DNA from: Rhizobiaceae bacterium
GTDB lineage: Bacteria; Pseudomonadota; Alphaproteobacteria; Rhizobiales; Rhizobiaceae
Assembly: GCA_019635755.1 (NCBI GenBank)
Contig: JAHBYW010000003.1
Location: 539,289 to 603,288, forward strand
Length of the DNA: 64,000 nucleotides
Direction of reading: 5' to 3'
Part shown: positions 1-10,344 of the stretch, in pieces
Layout: every line of letters starts with the position of its first letter
Numbering within the stretch: the stretch's first letter is position 1
Notes under the pieces: model-generated
Database searches by the model: none
What the model was told of the DNA's origin: nothing
What the model saw: only the letters and a program-made list of their open reading frames with translations
Translations under genes and position numbers: made by a program

Positions 1-78
1 GTGTCGGAGACGGCTCGGCGGCTCAACATGCACCGGCGCACGCTGCAGCGCATCCTCGCCAAGCGCGCCCCGCGGTAA
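1..78 (+). CDS. RegA/ActR/PrrA-type response regulator, C-terminal end only
   Basis: The first 26 codons encode the last residues of a protein that begins outside the window, ending RRTLQRILAKRAPR before TAA at 76-78. The sequence VSETARRLNMHRRTLQRIL is the recognition part of the Fis-type helix-turn-helix that closes alphaproteobacterial RegA/ActR/PrrA regulators, the partners of RegB/ActS redox sensor kinases. The receiver domain is not in the window, so the assignment rests on this short helix-turn-helix, which is very characteristic of the family. The GTG at position 1 is an internal valine codon, not a start. Confidence 0.8.
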   Translation: MSETARRLNMHRRTLQRILAKRAPR

Positions 79-158
79 GGCGCGATCCCGTGCCGGCGCC
101 TTCGGCCGGCCGTCGGAGGCGCGATCGCTGCGAGCTGTCTCTTGGATCGCTGGATCTT

Positions 159-384
159 TGGTGGAGGGAGAGGAGAACCCTCGAAGCGGAACCAGGCCGC
201 GACTGCGGCCCGGGCTTTCGCCCGCCCCATCGGAGGCGTGAGCGAAGCGAACTGCCGTGAGATGTGGAAGCTGGTGGAGGTGAGAGGAGAAGCCTGAACC
301 GGAAGCAGGCCGCGACTGCGGCCCGGGCTTTCGCCCGCCCTATCGGAGGCGTGAGCGAAGCGAACTGCCGTGAGATCTGGAAAC
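159..384. repeat. Two tandem 113-bp units next to tRNA-Ala, each carrying the tRNA 3' end
   Basis: Units 159-271 and 272-384 are direct repeats, nearly identical over their last 80 bases. Each begins with TGGTGGAG, the complement of the tRNA-Ala 3' end including CCA; the genuine tRNA end is the third copy at 385-392, so the spacing is exactly 113 and 113 bases. Each unit holds a GC-rich hairpin with a GAAA loop (GGGC-GAAA-GCCC on the minus strand), possibly a terminator of the tRNA transcript. A much decayed further unit may lie at about 91-158. No open reading frame in 79-384 is convincing. Confidence 0.8.
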
Positions 385-460
<76 letters not shown>

Positions 461-703
461 ACACCCGGTCGAAGCGTCGCCGCGAGGCTTCGCCGCCGGC
501 GCCGTGCCAGGTGTCCCGAGGGACGCCCGTTCCGGCGAAGAGGTCGGACGGAGCTTGGGGGCTCCGCCGGTTCCGGCGATCCCAGAGGGGTCGCCGTTTC
601 GGGCGGCTTCTAACCCCGCCCCCCTGCAAGATCAAGTGCAATAACGCGCCGCCCGCGTCGGGCCGCGATCCGCCGGCCGCGCGAGGCGACCGGCCGCCCG
701 AGG

Positions 704-1093
704 TCAGACCTCCTCGTCGTCGTCCACGCCGCCGACCATGCCGCCGACGTCTTCGTCCTCGTCCTCTTCCTCCTCGAGGAAGGTGTCGTCGTCATCGTCG
801 CCGAGATCGACGTCATCGTCATCGCCGATATCGGCGGCGTCGTCGCCGCCCTCCGCCTCGTCGTCCGCCTCTTCGAGAGAGACGACCTCGACGCCGTCCT
901 CGGCGTCGACCTCCTTCGCCTCGGTCTCTTCTTCCTCTTCGTCCACCGCCGCGCTGACGGCGCCGCTGTCGAAGTAGGAGCGCGGGTAGGAGATGCCCGT
1001 ATAGGGCGACACGATCGGGTCCTTGTTCAGGTCATAGAACTTGCGCCCGGTTTCCGGATCGATCCGCTTCGTGCCAAGCTGGGTTTTCGCCAC
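704..1093 (-). CDS. TIGR02300 / FYDLN-acid family protein
   Basis: A 129-residue protein starting MAKTQLGTKR with the family signature GRKFYDLNKDPIVSP at about residues 16-30. A long low-complexity acidic tail runs from about residue 50 to the end and is made almost only of Asp and Glu with Val, Ala and Gly. The family is common in alphaproteobacteria and its function is unknown; it regularly lies divergently next to aroA, as here. The conserved head is the only part with a recognisable fold. The antisense strand gives long Arg/Ser-rich open frames that are artefacts of the acidic codon repeats. Confidence 0.93.
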   Translation of the reverse strand: MAKTQLGTKRIDPETGRKFYDLNKDPIVSPYTGISYPRSYFDSGAVSAAVDEEEEETEAKEVDAEDGVEVVSLEEADDEAEGGDDAADIGDDDDVDLGDDDDDTFLEEEEDEDEDVGGMVGGVDDDEEV

Positions 1094-1218
1094 GGTCTAG
1101 CCTCGCAACCATGAAAGTTGGGTCGCCCATAGCCACAGTTTACGGCATTGTCAAAGCCAATCGGCGAGGCCGCAAACCTGCCGCACGGCGGCGTTTCCAG
1201 CGCTTTTTTCGGGGATGA

Positions 1219-2661
<1,443 letters not shown>

Positions 2662-2663
2662 CC

Positions 2664-3017
2664 ATGCAGCAGCTCGGCCTGCTCGCGCTGCTGATCGCCG
2701 GCGCGCTCATCCCCTATCTGGTCGAGCGGTTCGCCTATGGCATCCGCTTCGGCCTGTTCGCCATCCTGTTCTGGCTGTTCGTCGCCCAGTGCGCGCTGAT
2801 CGCCGTGCTGCTGGTCGTGGCCGAAACGCTTGGCGCCGGTTCGCTCGCCGGCAACCTTGCCGGCATCGGTGCCGGGCTGCTGCTCTTCGTGATCGGCTTC
2901 ATCCCGTTCCTTGCCCTGCCGGTCTGCCTTGCCGTGGTCCTTGCGATGATGGGCTGGACATGGTTGCAGGGTCGGACGGCCCGCCCGAAACCGCCGCATC
3001 GGGACGGCCATCCCTGA
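2664..3017 (+). CDS. Small hydrophobic membrane protein, function unknown
   Basis: A 117-residue protein starting MQQLGLLALL, with ATG two bases after the aroA stop, so probably co-translated with aroA. It has about three or four hydrophobic segments (roughly 5-20, 27-53, 62-95) and a short polar, proline-rich tail (RTARPKPPHRDGHP). It resembles the small unnamed inner-membrane proteins that often sit between aroA and cmk in related genomes, but no named domain is recognised. The start is supported by tight spacing to aroA, and the longer open frame through aroA is a shadow. Confidence 0.7.
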   Translation: MQQLGLLALLIAGALIPYLVERFAYGIRFGLFAILFWLFVAQCALIAVLLVVAETLGAGSLAGNLAGIGAGLLLFVIGFIPFLALPVCLAVVLAMMGWTWLQGRTARPKPPHRDGHP

Positions 3018-3042
3018 CCCGTCCGGCGCGGAGAGGCCCGCC

Positions 3043-3708
3043 ATGTACCAGCCGCCGCATTTCCGCGAGGACGACCTCGCCGTCCAGCACGCGCTGATCA
3101 AGGCGCATCCGCTCGGCCTCCTGATCACCGCCGGTGTCAATGGGCCAGCGGGCGGGCCGGCTGGAGGGCCGACGGCGAACCTGCTGCCATTCCTGCTGGA
3201 GCCGACGCTGTCGCCGAAGGGGACGCTGCGCGTCCACATGGCGCGCGCCAACGGCCAGTGGAAGGAGATCGGGGCGGGCGCCGCGGTGCTGGTCGTGTTT
3301 CAGGGCGCGGAGACCTACATCACGCCGTCCTGGTATGCGACCAAGCGCGAGACCGGCAAGGTCGTGCCGACCTGGAATTATGCCATGGTGCAGGTGCGCG
3401 GGGTTGCGCGCGTCCACGAGGATGCCGAATGGCTGCGGGCGCAGATCGGCGCGCTGACGGACGCGCACGAGGGGCAGCGCGCCGCGCCGTGGGCCGTGTC
3501 CGACGCGCCGGAACGCTACATCGAGGCGCAGATGAAAGGCATTGTCGGCGTCGAAATCGAGATCACCGAGATTTTTGGGAAGTGGAAGGTCAGCCAGAAC
3601 CGCACTGAAGCCGACCGGGCGATGGTGGCGGCAGGGCTGGCGGATGCGGGCGATCCGCATGCGAATGCGGAGATGGCGGGGCTCGTGGGGAGGCATCAAA
3701 TTGGCTGA
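3043..3708 (+). CDS. PaiB-like FMN-binding protein
   Basis: A 221-residue protein starting MYQPPHFREDD, typical of the PaiB family, whose members have a flavin-reductase-like split barrel. Family features seen are the opening PPHF(R)..D, ITAGVNGPAG at about 28-38 followed by NLLPFLLEP, a VVFQGAETYITPSWYATK segment, and VPTWNYAMVQVRG in the middle. Bacillus PaiB was described as a negative regulator of sporulation and protease genes; whether this protein regulates anything is unknown. It lies 25 bases after the small membrane gene, in the same direction. It has normal high GC, unlike the genes that follow. Confidence 0.88.
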   Translation: MYQPPHFREDDLAVQHALIKAHPLGLLITAGVNGPAGGPAGGPTANLLPFLLEPTLSPKGTLRVHMARANGQWKEIGAGAAVLVVFQGAETYITPSWYATKRETGKVVPTWNYAMVQVRGVARVHEDAEWLRAQIGALTDAHEGQRAAPWAVSDAPERYIEAQMKGIVGVEIEITEIFGKWKVSQNRTEADRAMVAAGLADAGDPHANAEMAGLVGRHQIG

Positions 3709-3709
3709 A

Positions 3710-3739
3710 CTTACATATAGGAATCTTTTCCTGTACCAT
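3710..3739 (+). promoter_or_regulatory. Possible promoter of the toxin-immunity-like module
   Basis: In an AT-rich gap after the PaiB-like gene there is a CTTACA box (3710-3715), an 18-base spacer and a TACCAT box (3734-3739), 24 bases before the ATG at 3764. A small AGGAA/TTCCT inverted repeat lies inside the spacer. GGAG at 3754-3757 gives a normal ribosome binding site. The boxes match consensus only loosely. Confidence 0.3.
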
Positions 3740-3763
3740 ACGTAAGGTTAGCCGGAGTTTTGC

Positions 3764-4881
3764 ATGCGCGAGCCTGGAAATGCGTGGCAGAGCGCCACGG
3801 TGGCACTTCGGGTGGAATCGAGTTCACTCCGACTGCGATCTGCCTTTTCGCGACTTCGTTTCAAGGCGGGGTTCAAGGCCAATCAACCGAGAGTGCCGGC
3901 CGGCAGTCCCCATGGCGGGCGATGGGCGGGTGTTGGCGGCGGTTCACAAACAAGCGACCCGATCGGCGAAGGCAGGCAGCGCACCATAAGAGATCATACG
4001 GGGCAACAGCGGTGGTCCAGCTATGCGCAGAATTACAACGATGATGATGGCTCGCTACGCTCCATTGCAGTCACCAACCGCGATGGCAGTCGGATCAATG
4101 AGGTCTATGGAGGAGGCTACGTCAAGACTGTCAGCGTTGTGCTGAAAGGCGGGCAACGTTTTCAATTCGATCTCGACGGCAATCGTCAACGGATATTCGA
4201 CGACGAGGGTAAGCTGATTCACGAAGCCGACTGGAGCATGCCGTCGACTGACACGTCGCCCCCTGTCGTTCCTGTGTTTCTGCAGAAGGAGCCGCCCGAT
4301 TCACCGAGGGGGCTTAAACTCGGTGTCGGCTGGGGCGGCGGTGCGGCTGCTATCGGGCTCTACAATTGGTGGCTCAGCTCGCCCGCCCAAGAAAAGACAC
4401 CGGTCTTTGTCTTTCGGTCCGAAGAATACCGCCGGAACGAGTCGGCGCAGCTACTGGAATATGTCGGCCGTCTTTCAAAGCGCGATGTCGAGCAGGCCTG
4501 CGCCAAGTTGGAGCTGACCCAAAGGATTGCGGATGAAGCCGCGTCCATGCATCCGCGAGTCAACTTTCTTTCAGATGCGATACGCGGAACGGCGATACAC
4601 AAGACGATTAAGGACAGGGTGGCGGCTTACAACGACCCCTTCTTCAGAGCTGAAGTGTCTGTCTCGAAATCCTTAGGGTCCGAGACCCGGTACGCGGAAA
4701 GAGGCTCGGTACGAGTTGATGTGATGGAGCTGCGAGAAGATACGTGGCCTGCGTCTATGATGTCAAAACCGGCATTGCCGGGCTTACTCCGCTTCGGATT
4801 AAAGAGAGCGCTGAAAACGTTGCGAGCAGGTTTGGCGTTGTGAACCGGATCATCGTTGTCGAAGTTCGGACTGCTCGTTAG
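3764..4881 (+). pseudogene. Polymorphic-toxin-like protein with C-terminal PD-(D/E)XK-like nuclease domain, frameshifted
   Basis: The uninterrupted frame gives 359 residues, but reading -1 from about 4741 gives a better C-terminus ending at TAG 4881. Visible parts: a basic N-terminus; an NQPRVPAGSPHGGRW motif at residues 40-54; a Gly-rich linker; beta-rich text around 85-155 (RFQFDLDGNRQRIFDDEGK); a Gly-rich hydrophobic segment near 185-203; and a C-terminal domain from about 270. That domain reads RGTAIHKTIKDR (274-285), AEVSV (Glu297) and GSVRVDV (Asp319), then in the other frame CVYDVKTGIAGLTPLRI and IIVVEVRTAR. The E/D...DxK order suits a restriction-endonuclease-like fold. Base composition is lower in GC than the neighbours. 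With the frameshift the YDVKTG part is lost, so the gene is probably inactive unless the shift is an error or programmed. Two immunity-like genes follow. Confidence 0.65.
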
Positions 4882-4894
4882 CTCAAGGATTGCT

Positions 4895-5608
4895 GTGGTC
4901 AGGCAATTTAGTCTCCTCGAAGGTAGGAAATCGGTGACTGTCGAAGGTAGCGCAAACCCGCTGTTCGCTCGATCGCTCGCGCGCAATGGTGACCTTCACT
5001 TGACCGGCGATTGCCTGACAGTCACCCCGCTCTTTCATGTTTGCCGGTCGATCTTTCTTGAGCTGAACGCGGTCGATCACCGATACCGCGCAGCTTACAG
5101 AATCCGTCCAATCTGTCTCGCTGAGGACGAAACCGATCATCGAACCTACATCGGTCATTTCGAGTCGAGCCGCGGTCGAACCGTTGCACATTTCGAGCAA
5201 GGTCGCTTCTCGCAGATTCTAGATCAGCTCATCGAGGACGAGGTGATGCCTCTTTTGCGGTCCACCGAGACATTGCCTGGATACTATGAATGGGCGCTAC
5301 GTCGGAGCAGATTGGCCGTTGATCCCGCTGAGCACTTCCTGCTCGAAGTCGCGATGGGCAATCTAGATGCCGCGCTCATGCTGATGCGCTGGCATCGCGG
5401 GAAGCGGTTCGACTGCGAGCGAACGACCGGGGGCTTTTTACCGCGCAACGACGCGCAGGTGAGCGAGATATGCCGATTCGTAACTGCCCGCGACTGGCAA
5501 GCGATCGCTAGCAATTTCCGCGCGGCCGAGACCGCCTGGGCTCACAGGCATGGTCTTGAGAATATTTGGCGCCCCAAGCCCTTCCCGTTCGAAACGCGCG
5601 GAACCTAG
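4895..5608 (+). CDS. Putative immunity protein, first of two tandem paralogues
   Basis: A 237-residue protein if started at GTG 4895, which has AAGGA five bases upstream and lies 13 bases after the repaired toxin stop at 4881. A TTG at 4856 in the same frame would overlap the toxin end and is less likely. No known domain is recognised. It shares with the next gene a motif block EVAMGNLDAALMLMRWH (about 151-167), a preceding acidic segment with Val-(Met/Leu)-Pro-Leu, and a closing NIWRPKPFPFE. Position behind a nuclease-type toxin, low GC and duplication suggest an immunity protein; this is inference. Confidence 0.55.
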   Translation: MVRQFSLLEGRKSVTVEGSANPLFARSLARNGDLHLTGDCLTVTPLFHVCRSIFLELNAVDHRYRAAYRIRPICLAEDETDHRTYIGHFESSRGRTVAHFEQGRFSQILDQLIEDEVMPLLRSTETLPGYYEWALRRSRLAVDPAEHFLLEVAMGNLDAALMLMRWHRGKRFDCERTTGGFLPRNDAQVSEICRFVTARDWQAIASNFRAAETAWAHRHGLENIWRPKPFPFETRGT

Positions 5609-5611
5609 CCG

Positions 5612-6274
5612 ATGCCGCGTAAGACGAGAATGAAGGTACTTTTCGGGCCTCTATGCCAGCGCAACGCCGACTTTGTGGTCGCAGGACGGTATCTGGTCCC
5701 GACATCCCTTCGCCACACCTTTTGTGCCGTCCTCCTCGAGGTCGTAGGGATCGCCGGCATGTTTCGTCCGCGATTCTTTGCCCTTCCGGCATTTGCAATG
5801 CCGCCTGCGTTCTTGCTGAATGATCTGCCGGAGGTCGGTCGCAAATACTATCACGAGGATGTCCTGAAACGCCCCAAGAGCGAGTTGGCCGAAATGATCT
5901 CAGCCGACGTCGAAACATCGGTCCTGCCCAAGTTTCGGGCTCTGCAATTGTTTCCCTGCCTCTATGAAGAGGCGATGGGGCCGGGGTTGGAGATGTGGAC
6001 GCACGCGAATCTTCACTTCCGGCTGGAACTTGCGAGCGGCAATCTCGATGCTGCGCATATGCTCCGGTGCTGGCATCAACCCCGCTGGGAAGCGCCTTCA
6101 ACCCATCCAGACTTCAACTTCGAGTTTGAGGCGATGCTCTGCCAGATGCTCGAGGTTGGAGATTTGAAGGGCATTGCCGACGTACTGCGCGACAGGGAGC
6201 GAAAGCTTTTCGCTGCCTACAAGTTGGAACATCTATGGGAGCCAACGCCGTTCCCACTGGAGGCCGACTTATAG
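5612..6274 (+). CDS. Putative immunity protein, second tandem paralogue
   Basis: A 220-residue protein from ATG 5612, only three bases after the previous stop; an in-frame ATG at 5630 is an alternative start. It is a divergent paralogue of the preceding gene: LELASGNLDAAHMLRCWH (about 138-155) matches EVAMGNLDAALMLMRWH, SVLPKFRALQLFPCLYEEA matches the Val-Met-Pro-Leu-Leu region, and HLWEPTPFPLE near the end matches NIWRPKPFPFE. Lower GC than cmk just downstream. Probably the last gene of the module; function inferred only from context. Confidence 0.55.
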   Translation: MPRKTRMKVLFGPLCQRNADFVVAGRYLVPTSLRHTFCAVLLEVVGIAGMFRPRFFALPAFAMPPAFLLNDLPEVGRKYYHEDVLKRPKSELAEMISADVETSVLPKFRALQLFPCLYEEAMGPGLEMWTHANLHFRLELASGNLDAAHMLRCWHQPRWEAPSTHPDFNFEFEAMLCQMLEVGDLKGIADVLRDRERKLFAAYKLEHLWEPTPFPLEADL

Positions 6275-6326
6275 TATCGCACCTGAATGCTTGCCTCCCA
6301 CCCACCTCTCCGCCTAATCCCCGTTC

Positions 6327-6977
6327 ATGCTCACCTCCCTCCTCATCGCCATCGACGGCCCGGCGGCCTCCGGCAAAGGCACGCTCGCGCGCCGGCTGGC
6401 GGACTATTACCACCTGCCGCATCTCGACACCGGGCTGACCTATCGCGCCGTCGCGCAGATGCTGATCGCGAAGGGCTGGCCGCTGGATGACGCGGCGCGC
6501 GCGGTGGAGGCCGCGAAACTGGTCGACCTCGGCAACATGGACCGCGAGGGCCTGTCGGCGCATGGCGTCGGCGAGGCGGCGTCGAAGGTGGCGGTCATCT
6601 CCGAGGTCCGGCGCATCCTGGTCGACAAGCAGCGCGACTTCGCCCGCCGGCCGGGCGGCGCGGTGCTCGACGGCCGCGACATCGGCACCGTGGTCTGCCC
6701 GGACGCCGACGTGAAGCTCTACGTGACCGCCAGCGCCGAGGTGCGCGCTGGTCGCCGGCTGCGCGACATCGAGGGCCGCGGCGGCACGGCGGACCTGGCC
6801 GAAATCCTGTCCGACATCCGCCGCCGCGACGAGCGCGACATGGGCCGGGCGGACTCGCCACTCCGCCCCGCGCCGGACGCGCACTTGCTCGATACGTCCG
6901 ATATGTCTATAGAAGCCGCGTTCCGCGCGGCCCGCGCCATCGTCGATGGCGTGCTCGCCACGCGAAACGGGGCCTAG
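6327..6977 (+). CDS. cmk: (d)CMP kinase
   Basis: A 216-residue cytoplasmic kinase that phosphorylates CMP and dCMP with ATP. The P-loop [17 protein letters not shown] is at about residues 8-24, followed by the [11 protein letters not shown] segment that contacts the nucleotide, [23 protein letters not shown] in the middle and an [20 protein letters not shown] lid region. ATG at 6327 starts right before the conserved first strand. It normally follows aroA and precedes rpsA; the rpsA neighbour is kept here, while the aroA side has been separated by the inserted genes. Confidence 0.97.
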   Translation: MLTSLLIAIDGPAASGKGTLARRLADYYHLPHLDTGLTYRAVAQMLIAKGWPLDDAARAVEAAKLVDLGNMDREGLSAHGVGEAASKVAVISEVRRILVDKQRDFARRPGGAVLDGRDIGTVVCPDADVKLYVTASAEVRAGRRLRDIEGRGGTADLAEILSDIRRRDERDMGRADSPLRPAPDAHLLDTSDMSIEAAFRAARAIVDGVLATRNGA

Positions 6978-7133
6978 ACGCTCGCGCCCCCGGTTCGCCG
7001 GAGCGCATCGCACCATCCCGGGCCTCGAACCGCCTGCCAGCATCCTTCATGCGCCGACGCCGCCAGAGTGCGGCACCAGGGCTTTCGCCCGGGATGCGTC
7101 CGGCCAGGCAAACGCAACGCTAGCCAAGGCGCT

Positions 7134-7155
7134 GTCCCGCCCGAGTGCGCGGGAC
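7134..7155 (+). promoter_or_regulatory. Hairpin in the rpsA leader next to the ribosome binding site
   Basis: GTCCCGC (7134-7140) pairs with GCGGGAC (7149-7155) and ends six bases before the AGGAG at 7161-7165 of rpsA. The 193-base gap between cmk and rpsA codes for nothing convincing. S1 is autoregulated at translation in other bacteria, so a leader structure at this place could matter, but no known motif is matched. Confidence 0.3.
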
Positions 7156-7170
7156 GTTCCAGGAGCATCA

Positions 7171-8868
<1,698 letters not shown>

Positions 8869-8900
8869 GGATCGCGGCTCCGGCCGCTTCCCGAACCGAC

Positions 8901-8932
8901 AACCCCGCCGGAGCGATCCGGCGGGGTTTTTT
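8901..8932 (+). terminator. Rho-independent terminator after rpsA
   Basis: AACCCCGCCGGA, loop GCGA, TCCGGCGGGG, then six T residues. The stem is perfect over at least ten pairs and lies 32 bases after the rpsA stop, so it ends the cmk-rpsA transcript. Confidence 0.92.
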
Positions 8933-9066
8933 CATGGCCGCGCCGCCGGCCGGCGCCGCGTCCGGCCCTCCGGACGCACCCGGCGGGAACGCTCCCCGTC
9001 CTCCCGCGTTGTTGGACCATGCGGCACGCGCGTGCCGTACGACATTCCCAAAACGAGGAGCTATCG

Positions 9067-9264
9067 ATGAACTGGAATCAGGTTGAAGGTAATTGGGAGC
9101 AGTTCAAGGGCAAGGTCCAGCAGCAGTGGGGCAAGCTCACGAACGACGACCTCGACGTCATCAAGGGCAAGCGCACCGAACTCGCCGGCCGTATCCAGAA
9201 GCACTACGGCAAGGCCCAGGAAGATGCCGAGCGCGAGATCGACACCTGGCTGTCCCGCCACTGA
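9067..9264 (+). CDS. CsbD family stress-response protein
   Basis: A small hydrophilic protein of 65 residues starting MNWNQVEGNWEQFKGKV, with the family pattern W-x-Q-x-x-G-x-W-x-Q-x-K-G, then KLTNDDLDVIKGKR. The AGGAG ribosome binding site lies eight bases before the ATG. CsbD-like proteins are often induced by general stress, but their molecular role is not established. It is a single-gene unit between two terminators (8901-8932 and 9299-9327). Confidence 0.93.
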   Translation: MNWNQVEGNWEQFKGKVQQQWGKLTNDDLDVIKGKRTELAGRIQKHYGKAQEDAEREIDTWLSRH

Positions 9265-9298
9265 AGATCCCGGCTGATCTCAAAGACACTCCCCGATC

Positions 9299-9327
9299 GA
9301 CCCCGCCTCGCGCGGGGTCTTTCGTTT
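9299..9327 (+). terminator. Rho-independent terminator after the CsbD-family gene
   Basis: GACCCCGC, loop CTC, GCGCGGGGTC, then TTTCGTTTT. It lies 35 bases after the CsbD stop and faces the 3' end of the minus-strand Ldh-family gene, so it may serve both strands. Confidence 0.85.
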
Positions 9328-9337
9328 TGGAACTGGT

Positions 9338-10342
9338 TCAGGTCGAGGCGCGGCCGGACAGCCTTGCGTGGATCTCGGCCGGGACGACGATGCCTCCCGC
9401 CGCCGCTCGGCGTCGCGCTTCCGCCTTGGCCCGGCCCGGAACGTGGACGCCGTATTCGCCTGACAGCCGCGCCAGATGGCGGCCCAGCCGGGTCGCGAAG
9501 TCGGGGTCGATCAGCGCGGGGTCGATCGCCACGATGAACAGGCCCGAGCCCGGGCCGTCGCTGCCCGTGCCGAAGGGCGGCGCGTCGAGCGACCACGTGG
9601 CCGCGCCGACGCCCGCCGCCAGCACCTCGACCATCAGCGCGATGTTGCCGCCGCGCGCGCCGCCGAAGGCGAGCAGCGCACCCGTCATCGCCGCGGTCGG
9701 GTCCGTGGTCGGATTGCCGTCCGCGTCGAGCGCCCAGCCCTCCGGAATGCGGCGGCCCTCGCTGGCGGCCTGGCGGATCGACACGAACGCCGTCGAGCTC
9801 GACGCCTGGTCGATCAGCAGAATGCCCTCCGACGAGGGTGCGGCGAAGGCCAGCGGGTTGGTGCAGAACACCGGCTTTCGCGCGCCGGAACCTGCCAGCA
9901 GCGCCGGGCCGTTGGTGGCGGCGAGCGCGACCAGGCCCGCTTGCGCGAGGCGGTCGACGAAGTAGCCGAGGGAGCCACAGGTGAAGGCGTTGTTCTGTGC
10001 GAAAACGGCGACGCCGAAATCGCGCACCGTCGACACCAGATCGTCGAAGGCCGCGTCGAAACCAGGCTGCGCCGCGCCGCCGCCAGCGTCCACCAGGAAG
10101 ATCGCCTTCGCCGGCCGGCTGATTGCCGGGAGGGCGCTTCCGTCGATGCGGCCCGCGTCCAGCGCGTCCAGATGATCGAGGAAGTGCGACAGGCCGACAT
10201 TCGGCTGGCCGTCGGCTTCCGCCGCGACCGCCGAGACGGCGAGCGAGCGCGCCATCTCCGGCCCGGCGCCGTGCGCGATCGCGGCTGCGGTGCACAGCGC
10301 CACCGCGTCGTCCAGCGACAGTCGGACGCCCGCTCCGGCCAT
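9338..10342 (-). CDS. Ldh/MDH2-family NAD(P)-dependent oxidoreductase, probable ketimine or hydroxy-acid dehydrogenase
   Basis: A 334-residue protein (MAGAGVRLSLDDAV...) of the family that holds ureidoglycolate and malate/L-lactate dehydrogenases and the piperideine/pyrroline-2-carboxylate reductases. ATG 10342 lies two bases after the permease stop. Features are the opening helix, VGLSHFLDHLDAL, ATNGPALLAGSGARKPVFCTNPLAFAAP and a GARGGNIALMVEVLA tail. At the place where many members have an N-S-x-H motif it reads NNAFTCGSLGYF, so the usual His seems absent. The amino acid transporter and guanidino genes nearby suggest an imino or keto acid substrate. Confidence 0.8.
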   Translation of the reverse strand: MAGAGVRLSLDDAVALCTAAAIAHGAGPEMARSLAVSAVAAEADGQPNVGLSHFLDHLDALDAGRIDGSALPAISRPAKAIFLVDAGGGAAQPGFDAAFDDLVSTVRDFGVAVFAQNNAFTCGSLGYFVDRLAQAGLVALAATNGPALLAGSGARKPVFCTNPLAFAAPSSEGILLIDQASSSTAFVSIRQAASEGRRIPEGWALDADGNPTTDPTAAMTGALLAFGGARGGNIALMVEVLAAGVGAATWSLDAPPFGTGSDGPGSGLFIVAIDPALIDPDFATRLGRHLARLSGEYGVHVPGRAKAEARRRAAAGGIVVPAEIHARLSGRAST

Positions 10343-10344
10343 GC

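Noticed and set aside
511..957. 148-residue open frame rich in Arg and Pro, and a Ser-rich frame at 738-977
   Set aside because: Both are antisense to the Asp/Glu-rich tail of the TIGR02300 gene; repetitive GAC/GAG codons read backwards give long Arg/Ser frames without any conserved sequence.
4735..4745. Programmed -1 frameshift in the toxin gene
   Set aside because: No X-XXY-YYZ slippery sequence or obvious downstream pseudoknot is seen around GAAGATACG; a plain 1-base deletion is the simpler reading.
4627..4986. 119-residue minus-strand frame across the toxin frameshift, considered as an antitoxin
   Set aside because: It overlaps the conserved toxin C-terminus on the opposite strand and has no ribosome binding site; the plus-strand followers are better immunity candidates.
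6946..7170. N-terminal extension of rpsA from 6946
   Set aside because: The extension overlaps the cmk end, is not S1-like, and AGGAG plus ATG at 7171 gives the standard S1 N-terminus.
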